Shown in pieces: positions 55,345 through 64,000 of a stretch of DNA of 64,000 bases. Location of the stretch: the NCBI GenBank assembly GCA_947627135.1, contig CANQUV010000011.1:1-64000 (forward strand), given 5' to 3'. The notes beneath the pieces are model-generated. The model ran no database searches. It was not told the DNA's origin and saw only the letters and a program-made list of their open reading frames with translations. Numbering within the stretch: position 1 is the stretch's first letter; every line of letters starts with the position of its first letter. This stretch comes from an uncultured Clostridia bacterium (GTDB lineage Bacteria; Bacillota; Clostridia; Oscillospirales; Acutalibacteraceae). The position numbers and the translations under genes were made by a program.

Positions 55345-55360
55345 GTTAGTTGTTACTAAC
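55345..55360. promoter_or_regulatory. GTTAG-N6-CTAAC palindrome upstream of feoB
   Basis: GTTAG-TTGTTA-CTAAC. Same arms and spacing as the two sites upstream of feoA. It lies between the feoB ribosome binding site and the repeat array, suggesting that feoB has its own iron-controlled promoter. Confidence 0.65.
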
Positions 55361-55381
55361 TTTTATACATTTAAAAAACAG

Positions 55382-55870
55382 CCGGTGGGCTGCACATATA
55401 CATATAGTTAACACTTTATATGATCATTTTTTGAGCCCGACTGTTTTTAGGCAGTTTCATATAAAGTAAAAAGTTTTCTATAATATATAACCTGAAAATA
55501 ACAAAAAAGTTATGTTAAAAACAAAGGTTGTTATCAAGAATATTAAAAGTTTTTGCGTCTCTTTTTTCAAAAAGAGACCGGTGGGCTGCACATATACATA
55601 TAGTTAACACTTTATATGATCATTTTTTGAGCCCGACTGTTTCCAGGCAGTTTCATATAAAGTAAAAAGTTTTCTATAATTATAACCTGAAAATAACAAA
55701 AAAGTTATTTTAAAAACAAAGGTTGTTGTCAAGAATATTAAAAGTTTTTGCGTCTCTTTTTTCAAAAAGAGACCGGTGGGCTGTATATAAACGAGCAGGC
55801 AGTATCTTTTATAAATCTTCTTTTGTCCGGCTGTTTTAAAATAGTTTTTATAAAGCGAAAAATAAATTCA
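55382..55870 (+). repeat. 196-bp tandem duplication plus a third partial copy in the feo locus
   Basis: Unit 1 (55382-55577) and unit 2 (55578-55772) differ at only about five positions. Unit 3 (from 55773) matches for about 14 bases and then only at the level of the repeat family (TTTTATAAATC, GTCCGGCTGTTTTAAAATAG, TTTTTATAAAG). Each full unit contains an inverted repeat ACTTTATATGA / TCATATAAAGT (in unit 1 at 55413-55423 and 55457-55467), a CAG/GGGCT versus AGCCC/CTG pairing, and a hairpin GTCTCTTTTTTCAAAAAGAGAC at the junction. No open frame is present. It fills the 611-bp gap between feoB and feoA. Confidence 0.9.
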
Positions 55871-55938
55871 TCTTCGCCTAAAATTCCCAGTTAAATTTTA
55901 TGATTTTAAATTAAGTTATATACTTTTTATCCTTTAAA

Positions 55939-56160
55939 TTATTCAACGTAAATCATTTCAGCATCTGCTTTTCTGATGCTCAATTCATATCCTCTTACAG
56001 TTACTTCAATAGGATCTCCCAAAGGGGCAACTTTTCTTATATAAACCTCTGTACCCTTTGTAATACCCATATCCATAATGCGTCTTTTAACCGCACCTTC
56101 ACCGTTGATCTTTACAACCTTTACGGTTTCTTTCATACTTGCATCTTTTAAAGTTTTCAT
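55939..56160 (-). CDS. feoA: FeoA-like SH3-domain protein (second copy)
   Basis: 73 residues, one SH3-like FeoA domain: KINGEGAVKRRIMDMGITKGTEVYIRKVAPLGDPIEVTVRGYELSIRKADAEMIYV. The GDPIEV segment is typical. It interacts with FeoB and may regulate its GTPase. 21 bp follow the first feoA. FeoB is 611 bp downstream, across the repeat array. Confidence 0.93.
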   Translation of the reverse strand: MKTLKDASMKETVKVVKINGEGAVKRRIMDMGITKGTEVYIRKVAPLGDPIEVTVRGYELSIRKADAEMIYVE

Positions 56161-56181
56161 ATATTTCTCCCTAACAATAAA

Positions 56182-56406
56182 TTACACCATTATTTTATTT
56201 GCCATTTCACTGCTGATGGCAACTCTGGATTGCTTTACATTAACAATAACATTTCCGCCGTTTTTGCTTATTACAGTAACATTACTTCCATTTATAAAAC
56301 CTAAATTTTCAAGAAACTGTCTTGTACTTTCATTACCGCCAACTCTTTTAACGGTCATTTCTTCTCCGCTGTTAGCCATAGATAAAGGCATAAACTCACC
56401 CCACAA
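56182..56406 (-). CDS. feoA: FeoA-like SH3-domain protein (first copy)
   Basis: 74 residues with the FeoA fold: EMTVKRVGGNESTRQFLENLGFINGSNVTVISKNGGNVIVNVKQSRVAISSEMANKIMV. This is the divergent FeoA type (NGGNVIV instead of GDPxxV), commonly the first of paired feoA genes in Clostridia. First gene of the operon, directly behind two palindromic operator candidates. Confidence 0.9.
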   Translation of the reverse strand: MWGEFMPLSMANSGEEMTVKRVGGNESTRQFLENLGFINGSNVTVISKNGGNVIVNVKQSRVAISSEMANKIMV

Positions 56407-56452
56407 ACCAAAATGTATAATATTTTTACTAATTTTTACAAATCGATCACAA

Positions 56453-56468
56453 GTTAGTACTTGCTAAC
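56453..56468. promoter_or_regulatory. GTTAG-N6-CTAAC palindrome, promoter-proximal feoA site
   Basis: GTTAG-TACTTG-CTAAC, lying near the expected transcription start of feoA. It is 26 bp from the next copy. Confidence 0.65.
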
Positions 56469-56476
56469 CTATTAAT

Positions 56477-56505
56477 AAGTTAGCATACACTAACTCATTT
56501 GTCAA
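56477..56505 (-). promoter_or_regulatory. feoA promoter with embedded palindrome
   Basis: TTGACA (56505-56500) and TAACTT (56482-56477) are 17 bp apart on the minus strand. The palindrome GTTAG-CATACA-CTAAC (56479-56494) fills the spacer, so a bound regulator would block polymerase. The shape resembles DtxR/IdeR-family sites (TTAG...CTAA). Confidence 0.65.
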
Positions 56506-56563
56506 GCACTTTTGTAAATTTTTATAAATATTTTTATTATATAATATGTATAAAAACAAAAAA

Positions 56564-56589
56564 GCAGACAGTTTTTTTAAACTGTCTGC
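56564..56589 (-). terminator. Terminator of the pyk-aroK operon
   Basis: GCAGACAGTTT and AAACTGTCTGC pair perfectly. On the minus strand they are followed by TTTTTTG. It separates aroK from the feo promoter. Confidence 0.8.
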
Positions 56590-56599
56590 GAGCAATTAT

Positions 56600-56819
56600 T
56601 ATTTTTAGCAGTAATAGTTTTACAAGTACTTTAGACGGCAAAAGGCTTCTGATTACTATACTAAAACACGTTGACTATATAAATATATCAACAGGCAGTT
56701 TCGCCGAAAATATCGGAGACAAAAAGTTTCATGCCCTTAGAATTTAGTCCGCTTATTGAAAAAAGATACAAAAACTTTTTCTTCCATAAACAGAAAGTCT
56801 TAATTTTACAGCAATTTAT
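56600..56819. other. Gene-free stretch downstream of aroK
   Basis: No gene supported. CGCTTATTGAAAAAAGATACAAAAACTTTTTC (about 56750-56782) again matches the hairpin-plus-ACTTTT motif of the dispersed repeats. Otherwise unremarkable AT-rich sequence. Confidence 0.4.
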
Positions 56820-57314
56820 TTACAGTTTTTTTACAATCTTTGCGGCTGTATTTTCAAGAGAACCGTTTTTAGCTACACTAACCGTTATGTCTGCATATTT
56901 TTTATAAAGAGGCGTTCTTTTATTAAAAATATCCTCAAGGGTTTCACCCTTTTCAAATACTATTCCTCTTGTTTTCATATTATTAATACGCTTTTTAAGT
57001 ACATCAATGGGAACATCAATATAAACGACAGTTCCCAAAGCTTTTAAATTTTTCATGGCATTTTGGTTCATAACCATTGAACCGCCGGTAGCTACAACAG
57101 TATTTTTACAGTTAAGCTCTCTGCCGATTTGTTCTTCTATTTCAAGAAATCTTTTTATGCCCTGCATATCAATTAAATCCTGAAGTTTTTGACCTTCTTT
57201 TTCACAAATAATTAAATCTGTATCAATAAAGCCAAATCCGAGGCTTTTTGCCAGTACGACCCCTACCGTACTTTTTCCGCATCCCGGCATACCTATTAAA
57301 ATAACATTTTTCAT
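56820..57314 (-). CDS. aroK: Shikimate kinase
   Basis: 164 residues. Walker A GMPGCGKSTVG, shikimate-site DTD (FGFIDTDLIICEKEG), FLEIEEQ, the VVATGGSMV loop and Walker-B-like VVYIDVP. A lid arginine region KRTPLYKKYADITV follows. It phosphorylates shikimate on the route to chorismate, the precursor used by TrpE. It starts 1 bp after pyk. Confidence 0.94.
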   Translation of the reverse strand: MKNVILIGMPGCGKSTVGVVLAKSLGFGFIDTDLIICEKEGQKLQDLIDMQGIKRFLEIEEQIGRELNCKNTVVATGGSMVMNQNAMKNLKALGTVVYIDVPIDVLKKRINNMKTRGIVFEKGETLEDIFNKRTPLYKKYADITVSVAKNGSLENTAAKIVKKL

Positions 57315-57315
57315 A

Positions 57316-58764
57316 TTAAAGGATCCTTATACTTAATGTATCTGTACTTGAAGTAGGTGTGATCTTATTTGAAGAAAGAACAATAACAATATCGCCCTTT
57401 TTAACAATTTTAGTTGATAATGCTTTTTCCATAGCCTGTTTTGTAATTGCGTCGGAAGTTGTTTTTTCCTCTCCTAAAACCGCAGTAACACCCCAAGTAA
57501 GACACAGTTTTCTTGCAACAAATTCAGAGGTTACAACTGCAATAATCGGACATTGAGGTCTAAAATGCGCCATTGAACGGGCAACTCTTCCCGTGGCACT
57601 TTCTACGATAATTGCTTTTGCACCGATTTTTTGAGCAACATTTTTGGCAGCCAGACAGATATTTTCTCTAAAGCTTGAATCTGTCGCTCCGTTTAAAAGA
57701 TTTCTCATAATATATTTTTCCAGAACTTCCGTTTCGCTGTTGCTTTCAGCCTCTTTGCATATATCATTTAATGCTCTTACGCTTTCAACCGGATACTGTC
57801 CCATTGCAGATTCTCCCGAAAGCATAACTGCGCTTGTACCGTCATATACAGCATTTGCAACATCACTGATCTCTGCCCTTGTAGGTCTGGGAGAAGTAGT
57901 CATACTTTCAAGCATCTGTGTTGCGGTAATTACAAACTTACCTGATGATACCGCCTTTCTTATAAGAGTTTTTTGAATTTCAGGCAGTTTTATAAAAGGA
58001 ATTTCTACACCCATATCTCCTCTGGCTACCATAATGCCGTCGCTGACTTCAAGTATTCTGTCAATATCGTCTACACCGCTCTGATTTTCAATTTTTGAAA
58101 TAATTTCAACATATTCATAACCTATACTGTCTATATAATCACGAAGAGTTTTTACATCCTCATAAGAACGCACAAATGAAGCCGCTACAACATGAGCTCC
58201 GTTTTTTAATCCAAATTCAATATCTTCTCTGTCTTTTTGGCTTACATAAGGCATATTGATTTTATAGTTTGGAATATTAATGCTTTTTCTGTTGGAAAGC
58301 TTTCCTCCTTTAATAACAGTACAAATAATTGCGTCAGGCGTAACCTCTTTAACTTGCATACTTAATTTTCCGTCATCAAGTAAAATTTCTCTGCCGATAG
58401 CTTCCCTGCCCTCTGAATGAAAAAGTTCAGTAAGCTTTGGGAAAGACAAACTTACTCCCTTTTCATCTCCTTTATCCTGTTCTTTTAACAATGAAAACTC
58501 CTGTCCCTTTTCAATCTCAACACTTCCTTCGGGAAATGTTCCTATTCTTACTTCAGGACCTTTTGTATCAAGAAGAAGTTCAACATATTTTCCACTTTCC
58601 TTTATTGCTTCCTTAACTGTGTCCATAAGCTTTTTTGTGTCTTCATAGTTTCCGTGAGACATATTAAAACGGGCAACATTCATTCCGGCGTCAATCATTT
58701 TAAGTATTGTTTTTTTATTATTACAAGCCGGTCCCATTGTACATACAATTTTTGTATTCCTCAT
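57316..58764 (-). CDS. pyk: Pyruvate kinase
   Basis: 482 residues from the ATG at 58764 (GGAGG upstream). Shows TKIVCTMGPACNNKKT, the active-site MNVARFNMSHG, DTKGPEVRIG, the signature EIISKIENQSGVDDID and IMVARGDMGVEIPFIKLP, and MLESMTTSPRPTRAEISDVANAVYDGTSAVMLSGESAMG. The C-terminal domain is of normal length and lacks the extra PEP-utiliser domain found in Bacillus Pyk. Final step of glycolysis. Confidence 0.96.
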   Translation of the reverse strand: MRNTKIVCTMGPACNNKKTILKMIDAGMNVARFNMSHGNYEDTKKLMDTVKEAIKESGKYVELLLDTKGPEVRIGTFPEGSVEIEKGQEFSLLKEQDKGDEKGVSLSFPKLTELFHSEGREAIGREILLDDGKLSMQVKEVTPDAIICTVIKGGKLSNRKSINIPNYKINMPYVSQKDREDIEFGLKNGAHVVAASFVRSYEDVKTLRDYIDSIGYEYVEIISKIENQSGVDDIDRILEVSDGIMVARGDMGVEIPFIKLPEIQKTLIRKAVSSGKFVITATQMLESMTTSPRPTRAEISDVANAVYDGTSAVMLSGESAMGQYPVESVRALNDICKEAESNSETEVLEKYIMRNLLNGATDSSFRENICLAAKNVAQKIGAKAIIVESATGRVARSMAHFRPQCPIIAVVTSEFVARKLCLTWGVTAVLGEEKTTSDAITKQAMEKALSTKIVKKGDIVIVLSSNKITPTSSTDTLSIRIL

Positions 58765-58976
58765 AATTACCTCCAAGTAGAGTTATAATAAATATATTTT
58801 TAGTATTACCATACAAGTACTTTCTAAAAAATAAATTTTCTATATTGAGAATACCATTTTTTACATAAAAAGTAAATGATTATCATAGTAAAATTTTAGT
58901 AAATCAATGAAATTATATTTGTATAAACCAATAATTTCTTTTATTTGTAAAATTATGAAATTTTTTGTTTTAAATA

Positions 58977-59005
58977 TTGCATTTTATAAATAATAGTGGT
59001 AAAAT
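58977..59005 (+). promoter_or_regulatory. Promoter of gdhA
   Basis: TTGCAT (58977-58982) and TAAAAT (59000-59005) are separated by 17 bp. Confidence 0.65.
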
Positions 59006-59016
59006 CTAAAATGCGA

Positions 59017-60410
<1,394 letters not shown>

Positions 60411-60448
60411 TATCTAAATTTTTATATTAAATATTCAACATAATCATT

Positions 60449-60488
60449 AAACGGCAAAGTGTAGTTATCCGCTTTGCCGTTTCTTGAT
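60449..60488 (+). terminator. Terminator of gdhA
   Basis: AAACGGCAAAG (60449-60459) and CTTTGCCGTTT (60472-60482) pair perfectly, with TTCTTG following. Confidence 0.8.
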
Positions 60489-60529
60489 AAAAAACTTTTA
60501 TTTTTATATAAAGCCAAGTTGATCTGTTG

Positions 60530-60559
60530 AAAAAATGCCCCTGAATTTCAGGGGCATTT
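60530..60559 (-). terminator. Terminator of the CBM26-like gene
   Basis: AAATGCCCCTGAA and TTCAGGGGCATTT form a nearly perfect stem. On the minus strand a T-run follows. Confidence 0.9.
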
Positions 60560-60578
60560 CTTTATATTTTTACAACAT

Positions 60579-61835
60579 TTAATTTACAGGTTGCCAAACA
60601 TTAATCATAATCTTTGAAACATTGGGCTCATAAAGAGGGTTTCTTGTATAAGTTTGATTTATATTTATTACCTGACATCTTCCTATTTTGTCTGCTGTAA
60701 ATACAAAATTATAAAATGTATTTCCATCTATGGTTGTTTCATACATTCTGTTGTATTCTATTTCATTATTATCGGCATCTCTGAAGTTATAAAAAATACC
60801 TGATTGCAGATAAGGAGTTGTAATAGTAAATGTATCACCAATATTCATATCATATTTATCTGCAAAAGCTGTATGTGAATTATATGCCATGTTATCTAAA
60901 ACATCAATAGTAATATCATCAGTTAATCTGCCGTAACTTGAATGATAAACATAATAAGGAGTTAGGATCTTACTGCCGGATTCTGAAAAATTAAAGATAT
61001 ATTCATATATAATCTTATCATTATTTCTTGTTTCAATTACATTTTTAGGATTTACTGTATTATCATTTTGATCTCTGAAAAACAGTAAAAAATCGTTTCC
61101 GTAGGAAAAATCTACACTAATACTGTAATCCTGTCCGGTAAGTGCAAAGGTTGTAGGTTGATTTACATTAAAACTCTTATAATTGTTATTTATGGAATAT
61201 TTATTTTGATCAAAAATGAGTTCCTGACCTGCTTTTAAGGGAATGCCCGGTTGACCCGAAGCCGGATATTGATGAGTTCCGTCAGTAAATAATATCCTTA
61301 TATCTGACATATCATTAATAATTGCATAGTGTCCGTCTCTTGTGCCGTTTACAGACATAGCTTTTCCAGGCCAAGGTGTAAGTGCAACTTCATTTTCATC
61401 ATTACTGTAATAATACATTTTTATATCAGAACCCCAATTTGACGGTGCTTTAAAACGAACATAAACAGATGTATCACTCATAGCAAAAACATGGTTATCT
61501 TTAACGCCCACATAGCCCTCAGCGTATAAGTCATTAGTCTGGTTTCCCAAGCCGTCATTAATAACAAAGTTGCAGGAAGAAATATCAGTACTGGAATATG
61601 TATATGTACCGTTGTATGATAAACTCATAGCTTTGCCGGGCCAACTTGTGTTTTCCGAACCTGCATTCCAAAGGTGGATATTTATGTTATTTCCCCAATT
61701 ATCAGGCTTGTGGAATACAATTTTTACTCCTTCATAGCTATCTGTTGTTTCCGCATTAACAGAAATAATACACACCGAGCAAATCATAACAATTACAAGA
61801 AAAATACTGCATAAAGACTTTATTGATTTTTTCAT
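60579..61835 (-). CDS. Secreted protein with tandem CBM26-like starch-binding modules
   Basis: 418 residues. A signal peptide (1-28, VNA cleavage) is followed by two related starch-binding modules (about 36-120 and 124-215). They share VKIVFHKPDNWG/VYVRFKAPSNWG openings and the SWPGKAM/TPWPGKAM motif of CBM26/CBM25-type modules. The C-terminal half (about 225-415) has two further beta-rich, Ig-like repeats (FLLFFRDQNDN and IFYNFRDADNNEI). There is no catalytic residue set or anchor. It probably binds starch outside the cell, complementing the GH13 amylase. The ATG follows AGGTGAT. Two Spo0A-like boxes lie upstream. Confidence 0.75.
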   Translation of the reverse strand: MKKSIKSLCSIFLVIVMICSVCIISVNAETTDSYEGVKIVFHKPDNWGNNINIHLWNAGSENTSWPGKAMSLSYNGTYTYSSTDISSCNFVINDGLGNQTNDLYAEGYVGVKDNHVFAMSDTSVYVRFKAPSNWGSDIKMYYYSNDENEVALTPWPGKAMSVNGTRDGHYAIINDMSDIRILFTDGTHQYPASGQPGIPLKAGQELIFDQNKYSINNNYKSFNVNQPTTFALTGQDYSISVDFSYGNDFLLFFRDQNDNTVNPKNVIETRNNDKIIYEYIFNFSESGSKILTPYYVYHSSYGRLTDDITIDVLDNMAYNSHTAFADKYDMNIGDTFTITTPYLQSGIFYNFRDADNNEIEYNRMYETTIDGNTFYNFVFTADKIGRCQVININQTYTRNPLYEPNVSKIMINVWQPVN

Positions 61836-61958
61836 TTTATCACCTCATTAAAATAAATTATATGTTTTTCGGCTAGCGCTTTCCGATGCTCAATACAAAT
61901 AAAACTTATATTGAAAAGTACACTTTGTGAAATTATATCACCAAATTTCAAAATTATA

Positions 61959-61975
61959 TGTCGAACAATGTCGAA
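61959..61975 (+). promoter_or_regulatory. Two Spo0A-box-like sites
   Basis: TGTCGAA occurs at 61959-61965 and 61969-61975, 10 bp apart on the same DNA face. They lie about 125 bp upstream of the CBM26-like gene and 180 bp upstream of the WYL regulator gene. Confidence 0.4.
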
Positions 61976-62051
61976 TATGTTAATTTTTTATAAATATTTT
62001 AAACATTTTATAAAATAATAATAAAATAGCTATAAAACAAACTTGTTTCGC

Positions 62052-62084
62052 CTTAATATAGTCTTAATATAGCCTTAATATATT
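62052..62084 (+). promoter_or_regulatory. Three 11-bp direct repeats upstream of the WYL regulator
   Basis: CTTAATATAGT, CTTAATATAGC and CTTAATATATT follow each other without gaps. An 11-bp period places them on one face of the helix, the arrangement used by OmpR/PhoB-type activators. TATAGTATAT about 15 bp downstream could be the -10 region. Confidence 0.55.
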
Positions 62085-62155
62085 TTGAAAGTATATGGTA
62101 TAGTATATATTGTAAATTTTTAAGGTAATATGATATTATGTAAGTGGTGATTTAT

Positions 62156-63061
62156 ATGAAAACAGACAGACTTATAGGTATTCTTACAGTACTTTTACAA
62201 AAGGATAAAGTTACCGCCCCTTATCTGGCGGAAAAATTCGAGGTGTCAAGGCGTACAATAAACCGAGATATTGAAACTTTGTCCAAATCTGGTATTCCCG
62301 TTGCCTCAACAGCCGGCAAAAACGGCGGAATTTATATTATGGATGGATACAAAATTGATAAAACCTTGCTTACTTCATCTGAAATGCAGTCAATAATTGC
62401 AGGACTAAAAGGTCTTGACAGTGTATGCAAAACGAACAAATATAAAAATTTAATGGAAAAGCTGTCTGAAAAAAATCAAAATATTAAAACCGAGAATAAT
62501 CATATTTTTATTGACCTATCCTCTTGGCACAGGTCATCTCTTGCTCCTAAAATTGAGCTTATTCATAATGCAATCAATGAAAAAAGAAAAATTCAATTTA
62601 CATATTTTTCTCCAAAGGGTGAAACCATTAGGAAAATCAACCCGTATATGTTAATTTTCCAGTGGTCGTCATGGTATGTTTGGGGATACTGTCATATACG
62701 TAAAGACCTTCGTATGTTTAAGCTGACAAGAATTTTAAACCTCAACATTTCAGAAGAATCATTCATCAAAATTGAAGAAATACCATCCTATACTCCCGTT
62801 GTATTTGACCATCAGCCCGACGAAATAGAAACTACCATATTATTTTCGGACGATGTCAAATGGCGTATTATAGACCATTTCGGTATTGAGAGTATTTCTT
62901 CATACAATAAAGGAAATATCATTACACTTACATGGTCTGATAAGCAATCTTTGTTTGAATGGCTTTTAAGCTTCGGTACTTCTGCTGAACTTTTGGAGCC
63001 TGAAAACTTGCGAAAAGAATTTAAAGAAAAAGCAGAAAAAATTATGAAAAAATATTTATAA
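62156..63061 (+). CDS. YafY/WYL-domain HTH transcriptional regulator
   Basis: 301 residues from the ATG at 62156 (GGTGAT upstream). The N-terminal HTH_11 (about 1-58, VTAPYLAEKFEVSRRTINRDIETL) is followed by a WYL domain (about 135-220, with KIQFTYFSPKGETIRKINPYMLIFQWSSWYVWGYCHIRKDLRMFKLTRI) and a WCX C-terminal part (about 225-300). WYL proteins sense nucleic acid or nucleotide ligands. The targets here are unknown. The radical SAM gene follows 58 bp later on the same strand. Confidence 0.9.
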   Translation: MKTDRLIGILTVLLQKDKVTAPYLAEKFEVSRRTINRDIETLSKSGIPVASTAGKNGGIYIMDGYKIDKTLLTSSEMQSIIAGLKGLDSVCKTNKYKNLMEKLSEKNQNIKTENNHIFIDLSSWHRSSLAPKIELIHNAINEKRKIQFTYFSPKGETIRKINPYMLIFQWSSWYVWGYCHIRKDLRMFKLTRILNLNISEESFIKIEEIPSYTPVVFDHQPDEIETTILFSDDVKWRIIDHFGIESISSYNKGNIITLTWSDKQSLFEWLLSFGTSAELLEPENLRKEFKEKAEKIMKKYL

Positions 63062-63119
63062 CAAGACATACGTATGTCCCAATAAAATTGTATAATTACT
63101 AAAAACTTTAGAGGTATTT

Positions 63120-63995
63120 ATGCATAAGGTAAAGGTAAAAGGTATTCTATCTGCAAACAACGGAATGAATTTATACAGAGGCTGTACCCATGGCTGTATT
63201 TACTGCGATTCAAGGAGTAAATGTTATCATATCAACCACGATTTTGAAGATATTGAAGTAAAAGAAAACGCCGTGGAACTTTTGGAACAGGCCCTCAAGA
63301 GCAAAAGAAAAAAATGTATGATAGGCACAGGCTCCATGTGCGATCCGTATATGCACATAGAGCTCGAAACGGAGAACACAAGAAAAAGTCTTTTGCTTAT
63401 TGAAAAATATGGCTTTGGGGCCGTTGTTCAAACAAAATCAAGCAGAGTTTTGCGGGATTTGGATATTCTTAAAAAAATAAACAGCAAAACAAAAGCCGTT
63501 GTTCAAATGACTTTAACTACTTTTGATGAAAATCTCTGCAAAATTATTGAGCCAAATGTTTCTACAACAAAAGAGCGCTTTGAAACGTTAAAAATTCTTA
63601 ACGAAAACAATATTCCAACAGTTGTATGGCTTGATCCTGTTCTGCCGTTTATAAATGATACTGAAGAAAACATAAAAGGTATTTTAGACTATTGCATAAA
63701 AGCAAAGGTTTACGGAATTATCTGCTTTGGAATGGGACTTACCCTGCGTGAGGGAAACAGGGAATATTTTTATAAAAATCTTGATAAGTATTTTCCCGGA
63801 TTAAAAGAAAAATATATCAAAACATACGGAAATTCCTATGAGGTTACAAGTCCGAATAATTCTATGCTTATGACGATTTTTAATAGGATATGTAAAGAAA
63901 ATAACATTGTCTGCAATAATAAAGAAATTTTTAATTATTTAAAAACATTTGAAGAAAAAAATACTTTTAGACAACTTACACTTTTCGATATTTAG
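63120..63995 (+). CDS. Radical SAM protein (Rv2578c/SplB-like)
   Basis: 291 residues. The Fe-S motif is CTHGCIYC (Cys22, Cys26, Cys29; CxxxCxxC), followed by IGTGSMCDPYMHIE and AVVQTKSSRVLRDLDILK. It fits the radical SAM proteins related to spore photoproduct lyase (Rv2578c-like) that sit as stand-alone genes in Firmicutes. The reaction is unknown. It ends with QLTLFDI. The start follows AGAGGTATTT. The gene is complete and ends just before the window edge. Confidence 0.87.
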   Translation: MHKVKVKGILSANNGMNLYRGCTHGCIYCDSRSKCYHINHDFEDIEVKENAVELLEQALKSKRKKCMIGTGSMCDPYMHIELETENTRKSLLLIEKYGFGAVVQTKSSRVLRDLDILKKINSKTKAVVQMTLTTFDENLCKIIEPNVSTTKERFETLKILNENNIPTVVWLDPVLPFINDTEENIKGILDYCIKAKVYGIICFGMGLTLREGNREYFYKNLDKYFPGLKEKYIKTYGNSYEVTSPNNSMLMTIFNRICKENNIVCNNKEIFNYLKTFEEKNTFRQLTLFDI

Positions 63996-64000
63996 TTTTA

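Noticed and set aside
55382..55870. CRISPR array
   Set aside because: The 196-bp units are adjacent near-identical copies with no short repeat/variable spacer pattern and no cas genes nearby.
56499..56747. Plus-strand 82-codon frame between feoA and aroK
   Set aside because: It overlaps the feo promoter, an operator and a terminator, and has no ribosome binding site.

Overview
This window reads as a chromosomal segment of a low-GC, spore-forming member of the Clostridia, most like a gut Ruminococcus or relative. The evidence is the AT-rich base composition, strong GGAGG-type ribosome binding sites with frequent TTG and GTG starts, two sporulation regulators (sigma-G and SpoIIID), a T-box-controlled trp operon, a secreted GH13 alpha-amylase and two secreted starch-binding-type proteins without catalytic domains. 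No 16S or 23S rRNA, tRNA, CRISPR array, prophage or plasmid gene was seen. The only mobile element is one IS200-type transposase. The genus is an inference.

Layout. 1-5 kb: a secreted CBM21-like protein, sigG, rmuC and an S1-domain protein, all on the minus strand. 4.5-8 kb: plus-strand ECF sigma/anti-sigma pair, cyclophilin lipoprotein, HAD phosphatase and a glycosyltransferase broken at a run of seven C. 9-12 kb: a small secreted protein whose reading frame has a stop at codon 4, a VanZ-like membrane protein, an HAD hydrolase and a D-2-hydroxyacid dehydrogenase. 12-19 kb: envelope genes (SleB-like hydrolase, M23 hydrolase, two sugar aminotransferases, a GT2 and a GNAT) with spoIIID among them. 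19-27.5 kb: HAD phosphatase, then a T-box leader and trpEGDCFBA followed by a translationally coupled sirtuin. 27.6-36 kb: sugar O-acetyltransferase, alpha-amylase, L,D-transpeptidase lipoprotein, DUF5662 protein, a binding protein fused to a peptidoglycan-binding domain, a DUF815 ATPase and a lone 5S rRNA gene. 36-39.3 kb: FkbM methyltransferase, exonuclease III, YgjP-like metallopeptidase and a class I amidotransferase.

39.4-48.2 kb is a phosphate module: Na/Pi cotransporter with PhoU domain, phoB-phoR, and pstSCAB-phoU behind a Pho-box-like array of 11-bp repeats. 48.4-49.2 kb holds the IS200-type element. 49.2-52.4 kb holds a small membrane protein, SseB-like protein, NAD(P)H-hydrate epimerase and an HPr-kinase-like protein. 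52.7-56.5 kb is a ferrous iron locus (feoA-feoA-feoB-Cys-rich protein) carrying three copies of a GTTAG-N6-CTAAC palindrome and a 196-bp tandem duplication. 56.8-60.4 kb has aroK, pyk and gdhA. 60.6-64 kb has a CBM26-like secreted protein, a WYL regulator and a radical SAM protein.

The observations most worth a second look are the iron-locus palindromes, a dispersed palindromic repeat family that has been amplified inside the feo locus, the poly-C contingency-like tract in a glycosyltransferase, the sirtuin at the end of the trp operon, Spo0A-box-like sites upstream of three secreted-protein genes, and a perfect 28-bp palindrome overlapping the promoter of the CBM21-like protein. No single locus here is clearly a wholly new defence or metabolic system.
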